A stretch of DNA of 48,130 bases from a bacterium (lineage in GTDB: Bacteria > JAHJDO01), in contig JAHJDO010000115.1 of NCBI GenBank assembly GCA_018812485.1, positions 1 to 48,130 on the forward strand, written 5' to 3'. Shown piece after piece: positions 1-9,027 of the stretch (its first letter is position 1; every line of letters begins with the position of its first letter). Made by a program: the position numbers and the translations under genes. The notes beneath the pieces were generated by a model, which had not been told where the DNA came from, did no database searches, and saw only the letters and a list, made by a program, of their open reading frames with translations.

Positions 1-24
1 ACTGTTTGTTGTACCATTGTTTCA

Positions 25-83
25 CCTCGTTGGTTAAGTGGTTGTTTTAGTTTTGTGAGTCCTATTATCGCTTGCCAACGAGG
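25..83. repeat. 9-bp inverted repeat, possible end of an upstream unit
   Basis: CCTCGTTGG at 25-33 is perfectly repeated in inverted orientation at 75-83 and is followed by CTTTTTC. The 41-base loop is long for a simple terminator. It may be the terminator or edge of a unit lying left of the window. No gene is visible in 1-245 apart from this repeat and the promoter below. Confidence 0.3.
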
Positions 84-148
84 CTTTTTCAATATCTTTC
101 CACACCAATTTATTTCCAATAGCGATTCTAGGGTTATACACTCAATAC

Positions 149-177
149 TTTACTTAAAATAAACTTTTATATATTAT
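149..177 (+). promoter_or_regulatory. sigma70-type promoter for the nagB operon
   Basis: TTTACT at 149-154 and TATTAT at 172-177 are separated by exactly 17 bases, which predicts transcription from about 184, some 60 bases before nagB. Spacing and both hexamers fit the housekeeping consensus well. The region is very AT-rich, so chance matches are possible. Confidence 0.5.
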
Positions 178-245
178 ACACAATTAAATCGAGTTACAAA
201 ATTTATTTGACTAGGGTGAAAATAAACTAGGAAAGGAGATCGGAA

Positions 246-992
246 ATGAGAGTCATAATTGTAAAAAATGATGAAGAAATGGGAAAGAAGGCAACTGATT
301 TGATCGCAGGGGAAATGAAGAAAAAAACCAGTTTTGTACTGGGTCTTGCAACAGGCAGTACACCTTTGCCACTCTACAAAGACTTCGTAGAAAGAAGCAA
401 AGCCGGAGAAATGGATTTTTCTACTGTGATAACATTTAATCTGGACGAATATGTAGGACTTGACCCAGCTCATAATCAAAGTTATAGATACTTCATGAAT
501 GAGAATCTGTTTGACCATGTCAATATATTAAAGAAAAATACTCATGTCCCCAACGGGATGGCAGAGGATATTGATGCATCCTGCCATGAATACGAAAAAA
601 TGATAGATGAAATAGGAGGTATTGATTATCAGGTTCTTGGAATTGGCGGCAATGGACATATTGGATTCAATGAGCCTGGTTCTTCTCTTGGGTCTTTGAC
701 AAGAATAAAGACACTAACTGCAGAGACAATATCAGATAACGCGCGATTCTTTGAAAAAAAGGAAGACGTCCCGACACAGGCAATAACAATGGGGATTGGA
801 ACCATAATGAAATCAAGGAAAATTGTCTTGCTTGCAGCCGGCGCAAATAAAGCTGATGCGATCAGAGCAGCTCTTGAGGGCCCCATTACATCAATGTGTC
901 CATCAAGTGCGCTTCAGCTGCATAGGTTTGTAACTTATGTCATAACTGAAGACTGCGCAACAAAGCTAACATTAAATTATGAGACAGTGTAA
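246..992 (+). CDS. nagB: Glucosamine-6-phosphate deaminase
   Basis: Cytoplasmic isomerase-deaminase converting glucosamine-6-phosphate to fructose-6-phosphate and ammonia, linking amino-sugar breakdown to glycolysis. At 248 residues it has the usual family length. Visible family motifs are the phosphate-binding LATGSTPLPLY (about residues 34-44), NLDEYVGL (about 65-72, with the catalytic Asp) and GIGGNGHIGFNEPGSS (about 132-147, with the active-site His). The start is fixed by GGAAAGGAGAT a few bases upstream. It heads a run with pta, ackA and a GlmU-like gene, suggesting a block that turns amino sugars into acetate and ATP. Identification is secure. Confidence 0.96.
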   Translation: MRVIIVKNDEEMGKKATDLIAGEMKKKTSFVLGLATGSTPLPLYKDFVERSKAGEMDFSTVITFNLDEYVGLDPAHNQSYRYFMNENLFDHVNILKKNTHVPNGMAEDIDASCHEYEKMIDEIGGIDYQVLGIGGNGHIGFNEPGSSLGSLTRIKTLTAETISDNARFFEKKEDVPTQAITMGIGTIMKSRKIVLLAAGANKADAIRAALEGPITSMCPSSALQLHRFVTYVITEDCATKLTLNYETV

Positions 993-999
993 AATTTAT

Positions 1000-1986
1000 A
1001 TGTCAGACATAATCAGCCGATTTATTGAACGCACAAAGAAGACTCCAAAGAAAATTGTATTTCCGGAAGGAGAAGATATACGGATTATAGAAGCCGCATC
1101 AATTATAAAATCTGAAGAAATATGTATTCCTGTGCTTCTGGGAGATAAAAGCGCAATAGATAAAGCGGCATCTGAGGCAGGTTTTGATATAAGCGGGGTT
1201 CAGATTGTAAATCCGCAGGAATCTTCATATCTTGACGAATTCGCAGAGAAATACAGTTCATTGCGTAAAAACATCAGTCTTAGTATGGCCAAAAGAATAG
1301 TGAGACGAAGTCTCTATTTTGGCGCAATGATGGTTTCTCAAGGCATTGCCGATGGCATGGTCGGCGGAATAGCAAGTACAACAGCCTCTCTAATTCAGGC
1401 AGGCGCAATGTGTATAGGATTTGAACAAGGCATTTCAACTCCATCAAGCTTCTTTATAATGGTACTTCCTGAATTTTTAGGAGAAAAAAATAAAGTATTA
1501 ATTTATGCTGATGCAGCTGTTACAATTTCTCCATCAGCTCCCCAACTCGCTGAAATAGCAATAGCTACAGCCATGAATGCTAAAAAACTTCTTGGAATTG
1601 AACCAAAAGTTGCAATGCTGTCTTTTTCAACTAAAGGCAGTGCTTCACACTCAGATGTTGATAAAGTAGTGGAAGCTACAAAAATTGCAAGGCAAAAGAA
1701 ACCTGATTTGAATATTGACGGAGAACTTCAGGCAGACACAGCGCTTGTGCCAAAAGTTGCAGAAAAAAAGGTAAAAGAAAGTAACGTTGCCGGCAAAGCA
1801 AATGTATTAATATTTCCAGATCTGGACGCAGCAAATATAGCATACAAACTAACTCAGTACATTGGCGGCGCAAAAGCGTATGGCCCGATACTTCAGGGCT
1901 TTAGAAAACCAATAAATGATCTATCACGAGGGGCAAGCGTTCAGGACGTTGTTGGAGTTACTGCTATAACAGCAGTGAGAAGTTAA
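1000..1986 (+). CDS. pta: Phosphate acetyltransferase
   Basis: Transfers the acetyl group of acetyl-CoA to phosphate, giving acetyl phosphate for the adjacent acetate kinase. The 328-residue protein covers the whole PTA_PTB fold and has the short single-domain form, without the N-terminal DRTGG/AAA-like extension of enterobacterial Pta. Recognisable stretches are KIVFPEGEDIRIIEAA near the N-terminus, GMVGGIASTTA, and the C-terminal GFRKPINDLSRGAS. An in-frame ATG at 979 overlaps the end of nagB but lacks a ribosome site. The ATG at 1000 gives the normal N-terminus, although its Shine-Dalgarno is also weak, so translation may be coupled to nagB. Confidence 0.94.
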   Translation: MSDIISRFIERTKKTPKKIVFPEGEDIRIIEAASIIKSEEICIPVLLGDKSAIDKAASEAGFDISGVQIVNPQESSYLDEFAEKYSSLRKNISLSMAKRIVRRSLYFGAMMVSQGIADGMVGGIASTTASLIQAGAMCIGFEQGISTPSSFFIMVLPEFLGEKNKVLIYADAAVTISPSAPQLAEIAIATAMNAKKLLGIEPKVAMLSFSTKGSASHSDVDKVVEATKIARQKKPDLNIDGELQADTALVPKVAEKKVKESNVAGKANVLIFPDLDAANIAYKLTQYIGGAKAYGPILQGFRKPINDLSRGASVQDVVGVTAITAVRS

Positions 1987-2002
1987 AAAAAAGGAGAAAC
2001 AG

Positions 2003-3196
2003 ATGAAGGTACTAGTCGTCAATTGTGGAAGTTCTTCAATAAAGTACAGTCTTTTTGATATGAGTAACGAACAGGAACTTGCTAAAGGACTTGTTGAAAA
2101 AATCGGAGAGGAAGTATCTGTTTTTACTCAAAAATCAGAAAAAAACAATATTAAGCTCAGTCAACAAATTAAAGACCATAAAGAAGCCTTTGCTCTGTTC
2201 ACAAAACATTTGCTCAGTCCCAAAACAGATGTTTTAGCGAATATTGATGAGATTAAGGCAGTTGGACACAGAGTTGTTCATGGAGGAGAAAAATTCTATG
2301 AGTCTGCTTTACTAGACGAAAAAGCCATTAAAATAATAGAAAGATATTCTTCATTAGCTCCTCTTCATAATCCGCCTAATCTTGTAGGCATAAGAGAAGC
2401 AATGAATTATTTCCCGAATAGCAAACATATAGCTGTGTTTGATACTTCATTCCATCACACAATACCTCAGGTTGCCTATATGTACGCACTTCCATATTAC
2501 TGGTATGAAAAATATGGTATAAGAAGATATGGATTTCACGGCACCTCTCATAGATATGTAACTATCAGAGCTTCAGAATTGCTCAATAAACCGCTTAACA
2601 AAGTAAACTTGATAACCTGCCACTTGGGAAATGGATGTAGTATGGCAGCAATAAAAAATGGCCAATCAGTTGATACAAGTATGGGACTTACACCTCTTGA
2701 AGGACTTATTATGGGTACGCGCTGTGGAGACATAGACACAGCTATACTTTTCTTCCTTGCAGAAAAAGAAAATGTAGGTCTTAAAGAGATTGACAAATTA
2801 CTCAATAAAAAGAGCGGGCTTCTGGGAGTGTCAGAGCTTAGCAATGATGTGCGAACACTGCTTGAAAATGCAGATAAAGGCAACAAAAAGGCACGCCTTG
2901 CACTTGACATGTTTGCATACAGGATAAAAAAATATATTGGCGCATATATAGCTGTTCTTAACGAAGTAGATGCCATAGTGCTTACAGGAGGCATCGGTGA
3001 TAAGGCAAAACCTGTTAGAAAAAATATATGTCAGAATCTTGAATACCTTGGAATTGAACTTGATGAGTCCAAAAATAACAACTGTTTTGAACAAGAAGCA
3101 GTTATTAGTAAAGACTCTTCCAGAATCAAACTTCTTGTTGTACCTACTAATGAAGAACTTATGATTGCAAGAGATAGTATAAAAATAGCAAGTTAG
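2003..3196 (+). CDS. ackA: Acetate kinase
   Basis: Makes ATP and acetate from acetyl phosphate, completing substrate-level phosphorylation with Pta. Length 397 is typical. Clear signatures are the N-terminal phosphate-binding LVVNCGSSSIKYSLFD, GHRVVHGGEKF, FDTSFHHTIP (catalytic Asp and His region), YGFHGTSHRYV and CHLGNGCSMAA. A strong AAAGGAG lies 7-8 bases before the ATG, and only 16 bases separate it from pta, so both are co-transcribed. A small perfect hairpin (AGGGGC-AAT-GCCCCT, 3195-3209) overlaps the stop codon; it has no T-tract and may stabilise the mRNA end or damp read-through. Confidence 0.96.
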   Translation: MKVLVVNCGSSSIKYSLFDMSNEQELAKGLVEKIGEEVSVFTQKSEKNNIKLSQQIKDHKEAFALFTKHLLSPKTDVLANIDEIKAVGHRVVHGGEKFYESALLDEKAIKIIERYSSLAPLHNPPNLVGIREAMNYFPNSKHIAVFDTSFHHTIPQVAYMYALPYYWYEKYGIRRYGFHGTSHRYVTIRASELLNKPLNKVNLITCHLGNGCSMAAIKNGQSVDTSMGLTPLEGLIMGTRCGDIDTAILFFLAEKENVGLKEIDKLLNKKSGLLGVSELSNDVRTLLENADKGNKKARLALDMFAYRIKKYIGAYIAVLNEVDAIVLTGGIGDKAKPVRKNICQNLEYLGIELDESKNNNCFEQEAVISKDSSRIKLLVVPTNEELMIARDSIKIAS

Positions 3197-3234
3197 GGGC
3201 AATGCCCCTTAATAATAACAAGGAGATGTCTAAT

Positions 3235-4500
3235 ATGAAACTTTGTATATTTGAAGACGACACATTTGAGAATTTTTATCCGATAACATTAACAAGACCA
3301 ATCTTTGAATTGAGATGCGGGCACACTCTTTTGTATGAGAAAATACTGAGAGCTTTTCCTGACATAGAAACATGTTTTTTTCTCAGGGATTGGATCGCAC
3401 CGACATTCAGAAAAAGAGTTGAAGGGAAGTCCGTAAATGACCTATCTGCTTTAAACGATGATATATTAATGTTTAATGGCCGTACTCTTTTTATGAATAT
3501 AGATATCCAGGCTGAGGGAGATGAAGAAATAGGCATTATGGATAATACACTCGTTTATGCAAGAGTGAAGAAACGGACTTTAGATAAATGCAGAGCAGAT
3601 TCATTTGAAGCTGTTTTGAAGAATATAAAACAAGTTCTGCCAAGAAAAGAAATGTCTGTTACTTTGCTTAACTATTTATGGGAAGTGATTCATAATAATG
3701 GCAAAGCTATTGAAGATGATTTTAATAAGCTTCCTCAAAAGGGTATATTCGGAAACATGGCAGAAGGAGCGATTATTTATGGAGATAGCAGTAAGGTGCA
3801 TATTGGTAAAGGCACAGAGATTCAGCCTCATACTATAATAGAAACTGCAGGAGGCCCTGTAATAATAGATGAGGATGTGACAGTAACTCCTTTTACAAGA
3901 ATTGAAGGACCGTGTTCAATAGGAAAGGGCTCAACACTGTTTGGAACAAAGCTAAGGGAAGGCTCTTCAATAGGGCCTGTTTCTAGAGTTGGCGGAGAGA
4001 TTGAAGAGAGTATAATTCATGGCTACAGCAACAAATATCATGACGGATTTCTTGGCCATGCATATATTGGAGAATGGGTTAATCTTGGTGCATTAACAAC
4101 AAATAGCGACTTGAAAAACGATTATGGCTCAGTGCAGGTTTACATAAAAGGACAACTTTTTGATACAAATGATACTAAGGTTGGATGTTTTATTGGAGAT
4201 TATACTAAAACAAGTATAGGAACATTGTTAAATACGGGAACATCTATCGGAGTACTATGTATACTTGTTGCAAGCGGCGGAGTGCTGCCAAAGTATATTC
4301 CCTCTCTTGCATGGTATTATAAAGGAAAGATTGCCAAAGGATATGGTCTGGAAACGATGCTTGAAACTGTAAAAACATCAATGAACAGGCGCAAGAAAGA
4401 ATTGACAGAAGAGGATATCGAGCTTTTAAGATATATTAAGAAAGCTACACGGGATGAAAGAGATACAATAGTTAGAAAAGCAAGAACAGAAAATAATTAG
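3235..4500 (+). CDS. GlmU-like sugar nucleotidyltransferase with left-handed beta-helix
   Basis: Probable sugar-1-phosphate nucleotidyltransferase. Residues about 1-150 match the divergent N-terminal domain of the GlmU-like family known from Bacteroidetes (FEDDTFENFYPITLTRPIFE, RCGHTLLYEKI), which lacks the canonical GxGTRM pyrophosphorylase loop. Residues about 165-360 are hexapeptide repeats of a left-handed beta-helix (for example IHIGKGTEI-type units and IGEWVNLGALTTNSDLKNDYG region), followed by a charged helical tail. The chosen ATG at 3235 has AAGGAGATG upstream; the earlier in-frame ATG at 3202 lies in the ackA-end hairpin and has no ribosome site. Its place next to nagB suggests hexosamine-phosphate use, but the exact sugar is not readable. 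Confidence 0.8.
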   Translation: MKLCIFEDDTFENFYPITLTRPIFELRCGHTLLYEKILRAFPDIETCFFLRDWIAPTFRKRVEGKSVNDLSALNDDILMFNGRTLFMNIDIQAEGDEEIGIMDNTLVYARVKKRTLDKCRADSFEAVLKNIKQVLPRKEMSVTLLNYLWEVIHNNGKAIEDDFNKLPQKGIFGNMAEGAIIYGDSSKVHIGKGTEIQPHTIIETAGGPVIIDEDVTVTPFTRIEGPCSIGKGSTLFGTKLREGSSIGPVSRVGGEIEESIIHGYSNKYHDGFLGHAYIGEWVNLGALTTNSDLKNDYGSVQVYIKGQLFDTNDTKVGCFIGDYTKTSIGTLLNTGTSIGVLCILVASGGVLPKYIPSLAWYYKGKIAKGYGLETMLETVKTSMNRRKKELTEEDIELLRYIKKATRDERDTIVRKARTENN

Positions 4501-4535
4501 ACAGTAAAGTGGTAACCAGAAAAAGGAGATAGATA

Positions 4536-4769
4536 ATGGCAAGTACAGAAGAAAGAGTAAAACAGGTTATTGCAAAACAATTGAATGTTGATATCAGTGA
4601 TGTAAAAGATGAAGCGCGCTTTATTGAGGATCTAGGCGCAGAATCCATGCAATCGCTTGAGTTAATTGCAGCGTTTGAAGAGGAATTTGATATGTCCCTG
4701 GATGAGGATGAAGCAGGAAAGGTTAAGACTGTTGGACAAGCTGTGAAGTTTTTTGAGGATCTGTTATAA
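4536..4769 (+). CDS. Acyl carrier protein
   Basis: A 77-residue acidic four-helix carrier protein. Ser37 in the motif GAESMQSLEL is the expected phosphopantetheine attachment site; the usual DSL is ESM here, so the Asp before the Ser is Glu. Helix II continues as IAAFEEEFD, which is typical of AcpP. AAAAAGGAG precedes the ATG. No fatty-acid synthesis genes (fabF, fabG) flank it, which is unusual for the housekeeping acpP. It could be acpP itself or a dedicated carrier; the sequence does not decide. A new promoter starts just after it. Confidence 0.88.
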   Translation: MASTEERVKQVIAKQLNVDISDVKDEARFIEDLGAESMQSLELIAAFEEEFDMSLDEDEAGKVKTVGQAVKFFEDLL

Positions 4770-4785
4770 GGAAAAAAAGGAAAAT

Positions 4786-4814
4786 TTGACATAAACAGTT
4801 CACTATGTTAACCT
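4786..4814 (+). promoter_or_regulatory. Promoter of the pyr operon
   Basis: A perfect TTGACA at 4786-4791 lies 17 bases before TAACCT (4809-4814), which keeps the key T, A and final T of the -10 box. The predicted start near 4821 places the complete PyrR leader in the 5' untranslated region. The context supports the call more than the -10 hexamer itself. Confidence 0.55.
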
Positions 4815-4830
4815 GCCATTAAAGGATGAA

Positions 4831-4861
4831 CCTTTAAACTAGTTCTGAGAAGCTAGTAAGG
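4831..4861 (+). promoter_or_regulatory. PyrR-binding anti-antiterminator loop
   Basis: CCTTTAA followed by a 7-bp stem (ACTAGTT at 4838-4844 with AGCTAGT at 4851-4857) closing the hexaloop CTGAGA, then AAGG, which pairs with CCTT. The hexaloop fits the CNGNGA consensus of PyrR-binding loops. At two stem positions where the consensus has C and G, this sequence has T and A that pair with each other, a compensatory change. With the terminator at 4887-4915 this forms the classic uridine-nucleotide-responsive attenuator: PyrR-UMP would favour the terminator and shut off pyr gene expression. Confidence 0.85.
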
Positions 4862-4886
4862 GAAAGAAATATGATGAAAGAAGAGG

Positions 4887-4915
4887 CCTTCCTAAGTTTT
4901 TTAGGGAGGTTTTTT
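4887..4915 (+). terminator. Attenuator terminator before pyrR
   Basis: CCTTCCTAA (4887-4895) pairs with TTAGGGAGG (4901-4909), one G-T wobble, loop GTTTT, followed by TTTTTT. It lies between the PyrR-binding loop and pyrR, as expected for the regulated terminator of PyrR attenuation. Confidence 0.88.
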
Positions 4916-4953
4916 ATTTATGTAAATGAGCTTTTGTGATTGGAGGAATGAAT

Positions 4954-5496
4954 ATGGGTTTGAAAGAGAAAGGTCCTGTTATGGACAAAGAAGGTGTAGA
5001 GAGGACAATCAGCCGTATAGCTCATGAAATAGTTGAGAAAAATAAGGGAACAGATAATCTGGTAATTATTGGCATAAGAACCAGAGGGGTCTTTCTTGCA
5101 GAGAGAATAGTAAAGAAAATAAAACAAATAGAAAAGGCTGTTCTTCCTATTGGCGTACTTGATATAACTCTTTATCGGGATGATTTAAGCACTATTGCTT
5201 CCCAGCCAGTGGTTCATAAGACAGAGATACCTTTTGATATAACGAATAAAGTGGTTGTTTTAGTGGATGATGTTCTTTATACGGGTAGAACTATACGAGC
5301 AGCATTAGATGAACTGATTGATTTTGGCAGACCAAAGGCAATCCAGCTAGCAGTTTTAGTAGATAGAGGACATAGAGAACTACCTATCCGAGCTGATTAT
5401 GCGGGGAAGAATGTTCCTACTTCTCAGAAAGAAATCGTTGAGGTTAGATTAGAAGAATACGATAAAAAGACAGAGGTTATAATTATTGGGAAATAG
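4954..5496 (+). CDS. pyrR: Bifunctional pyr attenuation regulator / uracil phosphoribosyltransferase PyrR
   Basis: RNA-binding regulator that senses UMP/UTP and binds the leader at 4831-4861; the family also has uracil phosphoribosyltransferase activity. The PRPP-binding loop is plain: [18 protein letters not shown] (about residues 90-107). From the ATG at 4954 it is 180 residues, the normal length. GGAGG at 4942-4946 is 7 bases before this ATG, whereas the earlier GTG (4936) and ATG (4948) precede it or touch it, so 4954 is the best start. First gene of the pyr operon and downstream of its own attenuator, giving autoregulation. Confidence 0.95.
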   Translation: MGLKEKGPVMDKEGVERTISRIAHEIVEKNKGTDNLVIIGIRTRGVFLAERIVKKIKQIEKAVLPIGVLDITLYRDDLSTIASQPVVHKTEIPFDITNKVVVLVDDVLYTGRTIRAALDELIDFGRPKAIQLAVLVDRGHRELPIRADYAGKNVPTSQKEIVEVRLEEYDKKTEVIIIGK

Positions 5497-5516
5497 GCAA
5501 AGGGAAAGGAATAGAA

Positions 5517-6455
5517 ATGGAATGGAATAGAAAAGATCTTCTTGGACTGGAGGACTTAACAAAGGAAGAGATTAAGCTGATTTTAGACACAACAGAATCA
5601 TTCAAAGAAATATCAACGAGAGAGATAAAGAAAGTACCGGCATTAAGGGGAAAGACTATTGCAAACTTGTTCTTTGAACCTAGTACAAGAACAAGGATTT
5701 CTTTTGAGCTCGCAGAGAAGCGTCTAAGTGCAGATGTGGTAAACTTTTCTGCTTCAACAAGTAGTCTCTCAAAAGGAGAGACATTCATTGACACAGCAAA
5801 AAATATTGAAGCTATGAAAATAGATTGTGTTGTGATACGTCACAGCTCTTCTGGTGCATCCTATATGCTATCAAAAAAGCTAAATGCCAGTGTTATAAAT
5901 GCTGGAGATGGAACTCATGAGCATCCAACGCAGGCACTTCTAGACATGTTTACAATAAGAGAGAAAAAAGGCGGATTAGAGGGACTTAAGGTGGCGATTG
6001 TTGGAGATATCAGACACAGCCGCGTTGCAAGAAGCAACATCTGGGGCATGAGGAAAATGGGGATAGATGTGAGAATATGCGGACCGAAGACATTATTGCC
6101 TGTTGATATTGAAAAAACGGGCGCAAAGGTTTTCTATCATATAGAACATGCCATAAAGCATGTAGATGTTATTATGGCACTAAGGATTCAGAAAGAAAGA
6201 CAAGGACAAAGTTATTTCCCGTCAATAAGAGAATATTCAAAGTTCTATGGGCTCACAAGCGAGAGGCTTAAGTATGCAAAAGGGGATGTTTTAATAATGC
6301 ATCCAGGCCCTATAAACAGAGGTGTTGAAATTATGCCTGAAGTAGCTGATGGACCGTATTCAGTTATTCTCGAACAGGTAACTAATGGACTTGCAGTTCG
6401 TATGGCTGTTCTCTATCTTGTTATGGGCAGTAAAACTAAGGAGGTGAGCGCGTGA
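5517..6455 (+). CDS. pyrB: Aspartate carbamoyltransferase catalytic subunit
   Basis: Condenses carbamoyl phosphate and aspartate in pyrimidine synthesis. The 312-residue chain shows the carbamoyl-phosphate loop [13 protein letters not shown] (about residues 54-66), the [10 protein letters not shown] loop with catalytic Ser/Lys, [14 protein letters not shown], and the C-terminal [11 protein letters not shown]. No regulatory subunit gene (pyrI) is present nearby, consistent with the Firmicutes-type trimeric enzyme. GGGAAAGGAATAG precedes the ATG. The stop overlaps the start of pyrC by four bases, so the two are translationally coupled. Confidence 0.96.
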   Translation: MEWNRKDLLGLEDLTKEEIKLILDTTESFKEISTREIKKVPALRGKTIANLFFEPSTRTRISFELAEKRLSADVVNFSASTSSLSKGETFIDTAKNIEAMKIDCVVIRHSSSGASYMLSKKLNASVINAGDGTHEHPTQALLDMFTIREKKGGLEGLKVAIVGDIRHSRVARSNIWGMRKMGIDVRICGPKTLLPVDIEKTGAKVFYHIEHAIKHVDVIMALRIQKERQGQSYFPSIREYSKFYGLTSERLKYAKGDVLIMHPGPINRGVEIMPEVADGPYSVILEQVTNGLAVRMAVLYLVMGSKTKEVSA

Positions 6456-7747
6456 AACTACTCATTAAAAACGGAACTGTTGTTGATCCATCTCAACATA
6501 TAAATGAAAAGACGGACATATTGATAGAAAATAATAAAATATGCAAGTTAGGTAAGAATATCAGGGAGAACGATTGTGAGATATTCAATGCCGAAAACAT
6601 GATAGTTTCTCCCGGATTTATTGATATGCATGCTCATTTGAGAGAACCTGGTATGGAGGATGCCGAAACAATAGCTGCAGGAACCGCATCTGCCGCAAAG
6701 GGCGGGTTTACGTCAGTTTGCTGTATGCCAAATACAGAACCTGCGATAGATAATCAATCTGTTGTAAAGTTTGTTTTAGAAAAAGCTAAAAAAGAGGGTA
6801 AGGTCAATGTGTTCCCTATTGGCGCGATCACAAAGGCGCGAAAGGGAGCCGAACTTGCAGAGATTGGAGATATGAAAGATGCGGGAATAGTTGCTGTTTC
6901 AGATGATGGTAATTGGGTAGAAAATTCTGCTCTCATGAGAAGAGCACTTGAATATAGTGAGATATTTAATATTCTGGTAATATCGCATTGTGAAGATAAG
7001 ACACTCTCAGAGAAAGGAATGATAAACGAAAGTTATATTTCAACGGTCTTGGGACTGGAAGGCATTCCCAGGGAAGCAGAGGAAATCGCTGTTTTTAGAG
7101 ATATAAGCTTAGCAAAGATGCTGAATACCAGAATACATATTGCGCATGTGTCAAGCGGGGGAACAGTAGAATTGATAAAAGAGGCTAAAAACCGTAATAT
7201 AAAGGTCAGCTGTGAGGTAACACCTAACCATTTCACATTAACAGAACAAGCTATTAATGGTTATGATACAAATACAAAGGTTAATCCCCCATTGAGAAGT
7301 GAAGATGATATTCAAGCCATAAAAAACGGGCTTGCTGATGGAACAATAGATGTTATAGCAACAGACCATGCTCCTCACACAATAACAGAGAAGGAATATG
7401 AATATGATAATGCTCCGTTCGGGATTGTTGGTTTTGAGACAGCTATAGGGCTTGCCCTTACAGAACTTGTTCACAGCAAAGTTTTATCATTATCCCAGCT
7501 TATTGAAAAGCTCTCTTGTAATCCCGCAAAAATTCTTGGGTTTAAGACAAAGGGAACGTTGAAAATCGGCTCAGACGCAGACATAACAATAATAGATGAG
7601 AATAAGAAATGGACTGTAGATGTAAACAGGTTCCTCTCAAAGAGTAAAAACTCACCGTATCATAATAGAAAATTAAAGGGCAGGGTAATAGCTACTATTG
7701 TTGATGGAAAGATTGTATTTCATGACGCAATAATAGGGAGTAAATGA
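6452..7747 (+). CDS. pyrC: Dihydroorotase (type I)
   Basis: Cyclises carbamoyl aspartate to dihydroorotate. Amidohydrolase fold, 431 residues, matching the longer type I PyrC usually paired with a free PyrB. Metal and substrate motifs: [10 protein letters not shown] (about residues 58-67), the carboxylated-Lys/Asp region, HIAHVSSGG and ATDHAPHT near residue 308. It starts with GTG at 6452 in a GTGA overlap with pyrB, preceded by a strong AAGGAGG. It overlaps the next gene by four bases (ATGA), so transcription continues into the transporter. Confidence 0.95.
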   Translation: MKLLIKNGTVVDPSQHINEKTDILIENNKICKLGKNIRENDCEIFNAENMIVSPGFIDMHAHLREPGMEDAETIAAGTASAAKGGFTSVCCMPNTEPAIDNQSVVKFVLEKAKKEGKVNVFPIGAITKARKGAELAEIGDMKDAGIVAVSDDGNWVENSALMRRALEYSEIFNILVISHCEDKTLSEKGMINESYISTVLGLEGIPREAEEIAVFRDISLAKMLNTRIHIAHVSSGGTVELIKEAKNRNIKVSCEVTPNHFTLTEQAINGYDTNTKVNPPLRSEDDIQAIKNGLADGTIDVIATDHAPHTITEKEYEYDNAPFGIVGFETAIGLALTELVHSKVLSLSQLIEKLSCNPAKILGFKTKGTLKIGSDADITIIDENKKWTVDVNRFLSKSKNSPYHNRKLKGRVIATIVDGKIVFHDAIIGSK

Positions 7748-9027
7748 TAGATTCTCATATTACTGAACAAAAAACTAAGCGCTATAAACGTGAAATATTC
7801 ATATTCAGAAGATGGAATTTTATCTTCAACATTGCTGAACATTCCTTTGATGTATTTGGTAGAACATTTGTTTCAGTAGTAACGGTATTACCAGTTTTCT
7901 TAAGCTTTCTCACAGACTCAAAAACTATTATAGGATTGCTTCCTGCTACCTGGGTTTTTTTCTGGATGTTTCCACAGATATTATCAGCATATTTTACAGA
8001 ACCAATTAAGCAGAAAAAGCGGATAATTGTTTTTCTTAAAATAATTTATGCTTTTCCATGGCTGATACTTGCTATTTATTTTCTTGTTTTTTTTAAAGCA
8101 TCTTCCAAAGTAGCTCTTGTTGTTTTCTTTATTGCGTTTGCCATTCATTCTCTTTTTGGAGGATTGGCTACACCAACGTGGCTTGCTTTTGTTGGAAAAC
8201 TGATTTCCAGAAACAAAAGAGGTGCCTTTTATGGTTTTTGGTACGTAATAGGGACAATGCTTGCTGTGTTAGGAGCTTTTGCAATAAAATATATCCTTGC
8301 AGCATATCCCTTTCCTGTTAATTTCGCCATATGTTTTTTACTGGCATTTTCATTTCTCTGCCTTGCAAATACTTTTCTTGCTATAACAGTGGAGCCTCAT
8401 CCTCCAAAAGTTGCTGATAGAATATCTCCTAAGGAATATTTTTCCAATGCTAAATCAATCCTGGAAAATACATCTTTTTTAAGATTTGTTCTTTGTATGA
8501 TGATGCTTGGTTTTGGGCCAGCAATGGTCAACGCGTTCTATATTATCTATGCAAGAGAAAACTTTAATATTCCTATTGGAGATGTTGGAACATTCACAGC
8601 AATTCTTCTTATATCACAGATTATAGCAGCTACTGTTGGTGGAAAGTTGACAGATAAATTAGGAGCACAACCTGTATTTTTAATTTCTTTGTTGTCTGCA
8701 GGACTTTGTAGTATATGGGCTTTAATTACTACCAGCGTCACAGGACTATATGTAATATTTAGTCTTATGGGGCTGTATTTGGGATTCTCGGTAGTTTCTT
8801 ATCATAATCTCATTCTTGAGATGGCACCCTCTAATAAAAGAGCAACATATATCGGATTGCTAAATACCCTGCGAGCTTCTTTTGTTGCGATTGGACCAAT
8901 CATGGGAGGAATGATAATAGACCATATTTCTTACAGGTTGTTATTCATTCTTGCTACTATTAGCACCTTAATTTCTATAGCATTGGTTATTGTGCCATTC
9001 AAGAAGAAGAATTTGGGAGTGACATGA
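7744..9027 (+). CDS. Major facilitator superfamily transporter
   Basis: A 427-residue inner-membrane protein with about 12 hydrophobic segments in two six-helix halves; a loop around residues 215-240 (PHPPKVADRISPKEYF) separates the halves. The loop after the fourth or fifth segment contains GKLISRNKRGAFYGFW, resembling the MFS intracellular R-rich motif. The substrate cannot be read. Its ATGA overlaps with both pyrC and the following exported-protein gene imply one transcript; the pyr context alone does not prove nucleobase transport. Start has GGGAG upstream. Confidence 0.82.
   Translation: MIDSHITEQKTKRYKREIFIFRRWNFIFNIAEHSFDVFGRTFVSVVTVLPVFLSFLTDSKTIIGLLPATWVFFWMFPQILSAYFTEPIKQKKRIIVFLKIIYAFPWLILAIYFLVFFKASSKVALVVFFIAFAIHSLFGGLATPTWLAFVGKLISRNKRGAFYGFWYVIGTMLAVLGAFAIKYILAAYPFPVNFAICFLLAFSFLCLANTFLAITVEPHPPKVADRISPKEYFSNAKSILENTSFLRFVLCMMMLGFGPAMVNAFYIIYARENFNIPIGDVGTFTAILLISQIIAATVGGKLTDKLGAQPVFLISLLSAGLCSIWALITTSVTGLYVIFSLMGLYLGFSVVSYHNLILEMAPSNKRATYIGLLNTLRASFVAIGPIMGGMIIDHISYRLLFILATISTLISIALVIVPFKKKNLGVT

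Noticed and set aside
174-518. Minus-strand open frame opposite nagB
   Set aside because: It is a shadow of nagB and the AT-rich leader, with no motif or ribosome site.
3195-3209. Hairpin at the end of ackA as a terminator
   Set aside because: No T-tract follows and the next gene's ribosome site lies about 20 bases downstream, so the operon most likely continues.
4936-4953. GTG at 4936 as the pyrR start
   Set aside because: It precedes the GGAGG ribosome site; the ATG at 4954 has correct spacing and gives the family's usual N-terminus.
7238-7474. Minus-strand open frame opposite pyrC
   Set aside because: Low-complexity reading of the complementary strand of a well-supported gene.
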